Shown here in pieces: positions 4,504 to 8,641 of a stretch of DNA of 8,641 bases. A program made the translations under genes and the position numbers. The number at the start of each line of letters is the position of its first letter. Within the stretch, counting starts at the first letter, position 1. The stretch is from Oscillospiraceae bacterium (GTDB lineage Bacteria; Bacillota; Clostridia; Oscillospirales; CAG-272). The DNA is taken from the NCBI GenBank assembly GCA_015065045.1, contig SVRB01000062.1, positions 1-8,641 on the forward strand, given 5' to 3'. The notes under the pieces are model-generated. The model had not been told where the DNA came from. It saw nothing but the letters and a program-made list of their open reading frames with translations, and ran no database searches.

Positions 4504-5793
4504 TATATCTCTTGTTGCGGGGTTGTCGATAAGTCTGCCGTTTTCGTTATATCTTGAACCGTGGCATGGGCAGTCCCACGTATGCTCGATCGGATTCCAC
4601 TTCAATGCACACCCCAAATGCGCGCATCTCCTTGTCGTCGGAGTCAAAAGATTTATCGTTGCTTCAAAAGCATTAACCGCCAACTGCGGATGCAAAATGC
4701 TTCTTGACGGCGAAAACACTTCGCTATACGGGTTACGTTTCCCCTGAACCATATCGCACAGAATCATCGCCGACACCATTGATGATGTCATTCCCCACTT
4801 ATTAAACCCTGTTGCAACGTACATATTCTGCGTTCTGCCCGAATATTCACCAATATATGGGATATCGTCAAGCGTCATACAATCTTGTGTTGCCCAATGA
4901 TACTTTTCCACGGCATTTGGATAATAATTTGAGACAAAACCTCTTAATTCTTGCCAGTTGCCACCCTGTTTACCTGTTCTGTGGCTTCCGCCTCCAACAA
5001 GCAACAAATTACCGTAATTACGAAAAGACAAACCTTTCAAATCCTCGTCTACGTACATTCCGTTCACGTCAACTGCATCCTCTATTCCAATCACGTAAGA
5101 ACGGTGCTGATACATCTTCAAAAAATAGCTTCCGTGCTTGTTGATAAACGGAAAATGTGTCGCTACAATTATTTTCTCGGCTGTTATTTTTCCGTAATTC
5201 GTAAACGCTGTAGTTCCGACAAGCTCCTTAACCGTCGTTTTCTCATATATATTTAAATCCTTTGAAATTGCCTGAACAAACTCCAAAACGTTAAACTGAG
5301 CTTGATTATTAAATCTAACAGCCCCCGCCACTCCAAACGGTAAACAGAGCTTTGAAACAAAATCAGCTCTATACCCTATTTTTTCGAGGGATTTCATTTC
5401 TTTTTCTATCTTTTTGCGATCATTTACCGAATAAACGTAGTTATCCTTGTTTTCAAAATGGCATTCTATCCCCTTGCAAATTTCACGGTATTTATCTATC
5501 GCCTTCAAGTTTATATCCAAATACTGTTTTGCTTTTTCGACTCCGTATTTGCTGACGATCTTGTTATAAATCAGTCCGTGCTGTGCGGTAATCTTTGCCG
5601 TTGTGTTTTTTGTAATACCGTTACAAATACTCTGCGACTCGACGAGTATATAATCGACTCCCTGCTGTTTTAACATATACGCGCATAAAACACCTGCCAG
5701 TCCTCCGCCTATAATTAAAACGTCAGTTTTCTTATCGCCCTTTAATTTATCGAAGCTTTTTATGTCAACCGACTCTTCCCATACAGATTTCAT
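4492..5793 (-). CDS. FAD-dependent oxidoreductase with C-terminal Rieske [2Fe-2S] domain
   Basis: The product is 433 residues from the chosen ATG. The N-terminal part is a DAO/glycine-oxidase type flavoprotein: dinucleotide-binding GGGLAG (29-34) after a VLII strand, acidic E at the end of the second strand (ILVES), and a C-terminal FAD segment with NMYVATGFNKWGMTSS (323-338). The last about 45 residues form a Rieske cluster site, CAH (390-392) and CPCH (408-411), with cysteine/histidine spacing C-x-H-x15-C-x2-H. This fusion resembles Bacillus YhfW-type proteins, whose substrate is unknown. The minus strand reads AGGTGGGAG, then ATG 7 nt later; a GTG inside that site (at 5808) could add five residues but is less likely. 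The gene is single, between its own upstream spacer and a shared terminator. No signal peptide is seen, so it is likely cytoplasmic. Confidence 0.9.
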   Translation of the reverse strand: MKSVWEESVDIKSFDKLKGDKKTDVLIIGGGLAGVLCAYMLKQQGVDYILVESQSICNGITKNTTAKITAQHGLIYNKIVSKYGVEKAKQYLDINLKAIDKYREICKGIECHFENKDNYVYSVNDRKKIEKEMKSLEKIGYRADFVSKLCLPFGVAGAVRFNNQAQFNVLEFVQAISKDLNIYEKTTVKELVGTTAFTNYGKITAEKIIVATHFPFINKHGSYFLKMYQHRSYVIGIEDAVDVNGMYVDEDLKGLSFRNYGNLLLVGGGSHRTGKQGGNWQELRGFVSNYYPNAVEKYHWATQDCMTLDDIPYIGEYSGRTQNMYVATGFNKWGMTSSMVSAMILCDMVQGKRNPYSEVFSPSRSILHPQLAVNAFEATINLLTPTTRRCAHLGCALKWNPIEHTWDCPCHGSRYNENGRLIDNPATRDIKIK

Positions 5794-5808
5794 ACAAAGA
5801 TCTCCCAC

Positions 5809-5828
5809 CTAAAACATTTTTGTTTTAG
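5809..5828. promoter_or_regulatory. Perfect palindrome before the Rieske oxidoreductase gene
   Basis: CTAAAACA-N4-TGTTTTAG is a perfect 8-bp inverted repeat that ends at the gene's ribosome site. It could be an operator or a hairpin limiting ribosome access. I could not identify a convincing promoter in the 66-nt spacer, and the motif does not match a regulator box that I recognise. Confidence 0.55.
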
Positions 5829-5870
5829 TGTTCCCTGCATCTGCATTTTTATTACAAATCGTATGTAAAT

Positions 5871-5906
5871 AAGAAATCCCCGACAGACTTTAATCTATCG
5901 GGGATT
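5871..5906 (-). terminator. Terminator of the dnaK-dnaJ operon
   Basis: AATCCCCGA (5875-5883) pairs with TCGGGGATT (5898-5906). Three more pairs (5885-5887 with 5894-5896) follow a single mismatch, leaving a 6-nt loop. On the minus strand it is followed by TTTCTTATTT, and it begins 8 nt past the dnaJ stop. Confidence 0.83.
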
Positions 5907-5914
5907 ATTTTGTA

Positions 5915-7054
5915 TTATTTTTCTTTACCGAATATCTTTTTCATAAAAGATTCTTTTTTAGAATAATTTGAATTTCCGCAAAGCTCTGCAAAGTTCTTCA
6001 AAGCATCCTTTTGAGCACCCGAAAGACCCTTCGGTACTTCAACGATAACTCTGAAAATCAAATCGCCCTTATTCTTTGAACGGGGACTCTGAATACCCTT
6101 ACCACGAAGTGTAAATCTTGTATCGGTCTGTGTTCCTTCGGGGATAGTGTATTTTATCTTACCCTCAAGAGTTGGAATATCTATCTCTGCGCCCAAAGCC
6201 GCCTCAACAAACGTAACCGGAACGTCGCAGTAAATATCATAACCATTACGTTCAAATACAGTATGGGGTCTTACAGATACAGTAACGTAAAGATCACCGT
6301 AGCCACCGCCGTTTCTTCCGGCATTACCCATATTTCTGACTATAACCGTATTTCCGTCATCAACGCCGACAGGGATAGAAACCTCAAGATTTTTCTTAAC
6401 TCTGACGTAACCTGTTCCGCGACAGTTTGTACAAGGGCTTTTAATTATCTTACCCTTTCCGCCACACGCATCACAAGCCTTAGTTGTCTGGAACATACCG
6501 AGCGCAGTTCTCTGAGTAACTCTTACCTGACCGCTTCCTCCGCATGTCTTACAGGTTTCAGCAGAAGTACCCTTCTGAGCGCCGCTTCCCGAACATTCAT
6601 CGCACATTTCAATGCGGTTATATGTTATTTCCTTCTTACAGCCGAAAACAGCCTCTTCGAAAGAAATCGTTATGTGAGCGCGAAGGTCATCTCCTCTTTC
6701 GGGAGCGTTTCTTCTTGAATATGAAGACTGTCCGCCGCCACCAAAAAAGCTACTGAATATATCACCGAAGTCGAATCCACCAAAGCCGCCGAAATCACCA
6801 TAGCCACCGCCGCCCATATTGGGATCGACACCCGCATGACCGTACTGGTCATAGCGAGCCTTCTTTTCGCTGTCGCTGAGCACTGCGTAAGCTTCGTTTA
6901 TTTCTTTAAACTTCTTTTCAGCTTCCTGATCTCCGGGGTTCATATCGGGATGGTACTGCTTTGCAAGCTTTCTGTATGCTTTTTTTATGGTTTGCTCGTC
7001 TGAAGACTTGTCAACTCCAAGCACCTCATAGTAATCCCGTTTATTATCCGCCAT
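5915..7054 (-). CDS. dnaJ: Chaperone protein DnaJ (type I Hsp40)
   Basis: The product is 379 residues, full length for a type I DnaJ. It stimulates DnaK ATP hydrolysis and delivers unfolded substrates. Domains in order: J domain (about 6-71) with the essential HPD at 35-37; a Gly/Phe-rich linker (about 79-107); and a zinc-finger domain with four CxxCxGxG repeats (C151/C154, C168/C171, C194/C197, C208/C211) forming two Zn sites. The C-terminal substrate-binding beta domains follow, and the end is a lysine-rich tail. All key residues are present. The minus-strand ribosome site AAGAGG is 6 nt before ATG. It lies 73 nt downstream of dnaK on the same strand, with a hairpin between, and ends at its own terminator. 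Confidence 0.98.
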   Translation of the reverse strand: MADNKRDYYEVLGVDKSSDEQTIKKAYRKLAKQYHPDMNPGDQEAEKKFKEINEAYAVLSDSEKKARYDQYGHAGVDPNMGGGGYGDFGGFGGFDFGDIFSSFFGGGGQSSYSRRNAPERGDDLRAHITISFEEAVFGCKKEITYNRIEMCDECSGSGAQKGTSAETCKTCGGSGQVRVTQRTALGMFQTTKACDACGGKGKIIKSPCTNCRGTGYVRVKKNLEVSIPVGVDDGNTVIVRNMGNAGRNGGGYGDLYVTVSVRPHTVFERNGYDIYCDVPVTFVEAALGAEIDIPTLEGKIKYTIPEGTQTDTRFTLRGKGIQSPRSKNKGDLIFRVIVEVPKGLSGAQKDALKNFAELCGNSNYSKKESFMKKIFGKEK

Positions 7055-7087
7055 ATACTACCTCTTTTAACTTTATGTAACAAACAT

Positions 7088-7115
7088 ACTGTTGGCAATA
7101 AAAATTGCCAACAGT
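7088..7115 (-). promoter_or_regulatory. Intergenic hairpin between dnaK and dnaJ
   Basis: ACTGTTGGCAAT (7088-7099) and ATTGCCAACAGT (7104-7115) form a perfect 12-bp stem with a 4-nt loop. On the transcribed (minus) strand only ATGTTTGTTAC follows, with no clean T-run. It is therefore probably a partial terminator, processing site or 3' stabiliser that sets dnaJ below dnaK. Confidence 0.65.
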
Positions 7116-7127
7116 CGTGTCGTTTTA

Positions 7128-8641
7128 TTACTGATTTGTCTTATCCTCATAGTCGGCGTAGAAGGTATCACCCTGTTCGCCGCCGTTGCTTGCGCCATTA
7201 CCTGCCGCATCGCCCTGAGGAGCCTGCTGTGCATAAAGCTTTTCGCTGAGCTTGTAGAATGCCTGCTGGAGAGCTTCTGTGTCAGCCTTGATGCTTTCTG
7301 TGTTGTCAGTCTTAACAGTTTCCTTAAGCTTTTCAACAGCTGCCTTAACTTCAGCCATATCAGCTTCGGGAAGCTTATCGCCAACTTCGTTCATTGTCTT
7401 TTCTGACTGGAATATAAGGCTTTCTGCCTGATTCTTAACTTCAACAGCTTCCTTAAGCTTCTTGTCTTCTTCAGCATACTTTTCTGCTTCCTTAACAGCC
7501 TTTTCAATATCTTCCTGACTCATATTTGTAGAAGATGTGATAGTGATGTGCTGTTCTTTACCTGTTCCCTTATCTGTTGCAGTAACGTTTACGATACCGT
7601 TTGCGTCAATATCGAAAGTAACTTCGATCTGAGGAACACCTCTGGGAGCTGCGGGGATACCGTCGAGAATGAATCTGCCGAGGGTTGTATTACCCTTAGC
7701 CATATCTCTTTCGCCCTGAAGAACGTGAATTTCAACAGATGTCTGACCGTCAGCAGCAGTTGAATAGATCTGGCTCTTCTTTACGGGAATAGTTGTATTT
7801 CTGTCGATAATGCGGTTAAATACACCGCCGAGAGTTTCAATACCAAGTGAAAGGGGTGTTACGTCGAGGAGGAGAAGGTCTTTTACTTCACCGCCGAGTA
7901 CGCCTGCCTGAACTGCAGCACCGATCGCAACGCATTCGTCGGGGTTAATGCCTTTGAAGGGATCCTTTCCGATAAAGTTCTTAACAGCTTCCTGAACTGC
8001 GGGAATTCTTGTTGAACCGCCAACGAGAAGAACCTTGTCGATCTGTGAAGGAGAAAGTCCTGCGTCGGAAAGCGCTCTCTTTGTAGGAACCATTGTAGCT
8101 TCAACGAGGTCTGCTGTAAGTTCGTTGAACTTAGCTCTTGTCAAAGTTGCATCGAAGTGCTTAGGTCCTGTTGCATCTGCTGTAATAAAGGGAAGGTTAA
8201 TATTTGATGAAGCCATACCTGAAAGCTCGATCTTAGCCTTTTCAGCAGCTTCCTTAAGTCTCTGAAGCGCCATCTTATCCTGACGGAGATCGATGCCGTT
8301 TTCTTTCTGGAAAGTATCTGCGATCCAGTCAATAATTCTCTGGTCGAAGTCATCACCGCCGAGCTTGTTGTTACCTGCAGTTGCCAAAACTTCAAATACG
8401 CCGTCGCTGATTTCAAGCAATGATACGTCGAAAGTACCGCCGCCAAGGTCGAAGATCATAATCTTCTGTTCTTCTTCCTTATCCATACCGTAAGCAAGAG
8501 CTGCCGCTGTAGGTTCGTTGATAATTCTGAGAACTTCAAGACCTGCGATCTTACCTGCGTCCTTTGTTGCCTGACGCTGAGCGTCTGAGAAGTATGCGGG
8601 AACTGTAATAACTGCCTGAGTTACGGGTGTTCCGAGGTATG
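7128..8641 (-). CDS. dnaK: Chaperone protein DnaK (Hsp70), N-terminus outside window
   Basis: The visible part is 503 residues and runs off the right edge. By comparison with Gram-positive DnaK, roughly 110-120 N-terminal residues are missing. DnaK is the ATP-driven chaperone working with DnaJ and GrpE. Nucleotide-binding domain signatures are present: ITVPAYFSDAQRQATKDAG near the start, INEPTAAALAYG, DLGGGTFDVS and VLLVGGSTRIP. The interdomain linker and substrate-binding domain begin at DLLLLDVTPLSLGIETLGG, followed by a helical lid. The C-terminal tail (GGEQGDTFYADYEDKTNQ) is a little unlike the usual Asp-rich EVVDD ending, but the lid is otherwise regular. It is upstream of dnaJ in the same operon; grpE and hrcA would be expected beyond the right edge but cannot be seen. 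Confidence 0.98.
   Translation of the reverse strand, partial: YLGTPVTQAVITVPAYFSDAQRQATKDAGKIAGLEVLRIINEPTAAALAYGMDKEEEQKIMIFDLGGGTFDVSLLEISDGVFEVLATAGNNKLGGDDFDQRIIDWIADTFQKENGIDLRQDKMALQRLKEAAEKAKIELSGMASSNINLPFITADATGPKHFDATLTRAKFNELTADLVEATMVPTKRALSDAGLSPSQIDKVLLVGGSTRIPAVQEAVKNFIGKDPFKGINPDECVAIGAAVQAGVLGGEVKDLLLLDVTPLSLGIETLGGVFNRIIDRNTTIPVKKSQIYSTAADGQTSVEIHVLQGERDMAKGNTTLGRFILDGIPAAPRGVPQIEVTFDIDANGIVNVTATDKGTGKEQHITITSSTNMSQEDIEKAVKEAEKYAEEDKKLKEAVEVKNQAESLIFQSEKTMNEVGDKLPEADMAEVKAAVEKLKETVKTDNTESIKADTEALQQAFYKLSEKLYAQQAPQGDAAGNGASNGGEQGDTFYADYEDKTNQ

Noticed and set aside
5794..5808. Upstream GTG start for the oxidoreductase
   Set aside because: The GTG lies inside the Shine-Dalgarno-like AGGTGGGAG that is correctly spaced for the ATG at 5793.
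6263..6718. 151-residue plus-strand frame opposite dnaJ
   Set aside because: It is entirely antisense to the zinc-finger and flanking regions of dnaJ, with no ribosome site.

Overview
The window looks like a chromosomal segment of a low-GC Gram-positive anaerobe, most likely a Clostridia member of the Ruminococcus/Oscillospiraceae type. This is an inference from the FeoA/FeoB/Cys-rich-protein cassette, the Gram-positive style DnaK and DnaJ, AGGAG-type ribosome sites, sigma-A-type promoters and AT-rich spacers. No rRNA or other decisive taxonomic marker is present.

Layout, left to right. (1) Positions 30-222, minus strand: a two-gene tRNA cluster, tRNA-Leu(UAA) then initiator tRNA-fMet(CAU), both with encoded CCA. 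It is driven by a perfect TTGACA-N17-TATAAT promoter. (2) Positions 488-3136, plus strand: a ferrous iron uptake cassette feoA, feoB and a 50-residue membrane-anchored Cys-rich protein, closed by a strong terminator. The same 16-bp palindrome, GTTAGC-N4-GCTAAC, lies in front of both feoA and feoB. It is probably the operator of a DtxR/MntR-like metalloregulator. (3) Positions 3137-3602: no gene, but two dense inverted-repeat structures. One is GC-rich (3165-3240). The other is a roughly 250-bp element (3298-3546) made of two inverted copies of a repeat unit with conserved flanks and different internal hairpins. (4) Positions 3603-4503: an AT-rich islet with a terminator at each end. It holds a minus-strand XRE-type repressor and a divergent plus-strand YspA-related SLOG (DUF2493-like) protein. 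A perfect 9-bp inverted repeat lies on the -35 region of the SLOG promoter and is a likely repressor site. (5) Positions 4492-5793, minus: a FAD-dependent oxidoreductase fused to a C-terminal Rieske [2Fe-2S] domain, with a perfect palindrome just before its ribosome site. (6) Positions 5871-8641, minus: a dnaK-dnaJ chaperone operon. dnaK runs off the right edge, and a terminator follows dnaJ.

How the genes fit together. FeoA, FeoB and the Cys-rich protein form one Fe(II) import module, probably iron-repressed. DnaK and DnaJ are the Hsp70 chaperone and its co-chaperone, co-transcribed, with a 12-bp hairpin between them that may set their expression ratio. The XRE/SLOG pair looks like a small self-regulated accessory module of unknown function. 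The Rieske oxidoreductase appears to be monocistronic. The parts least explained by known gene families are the paired inverted repeat element, the SLOG module and an extra base in the T-stem of tRNA-fMet.
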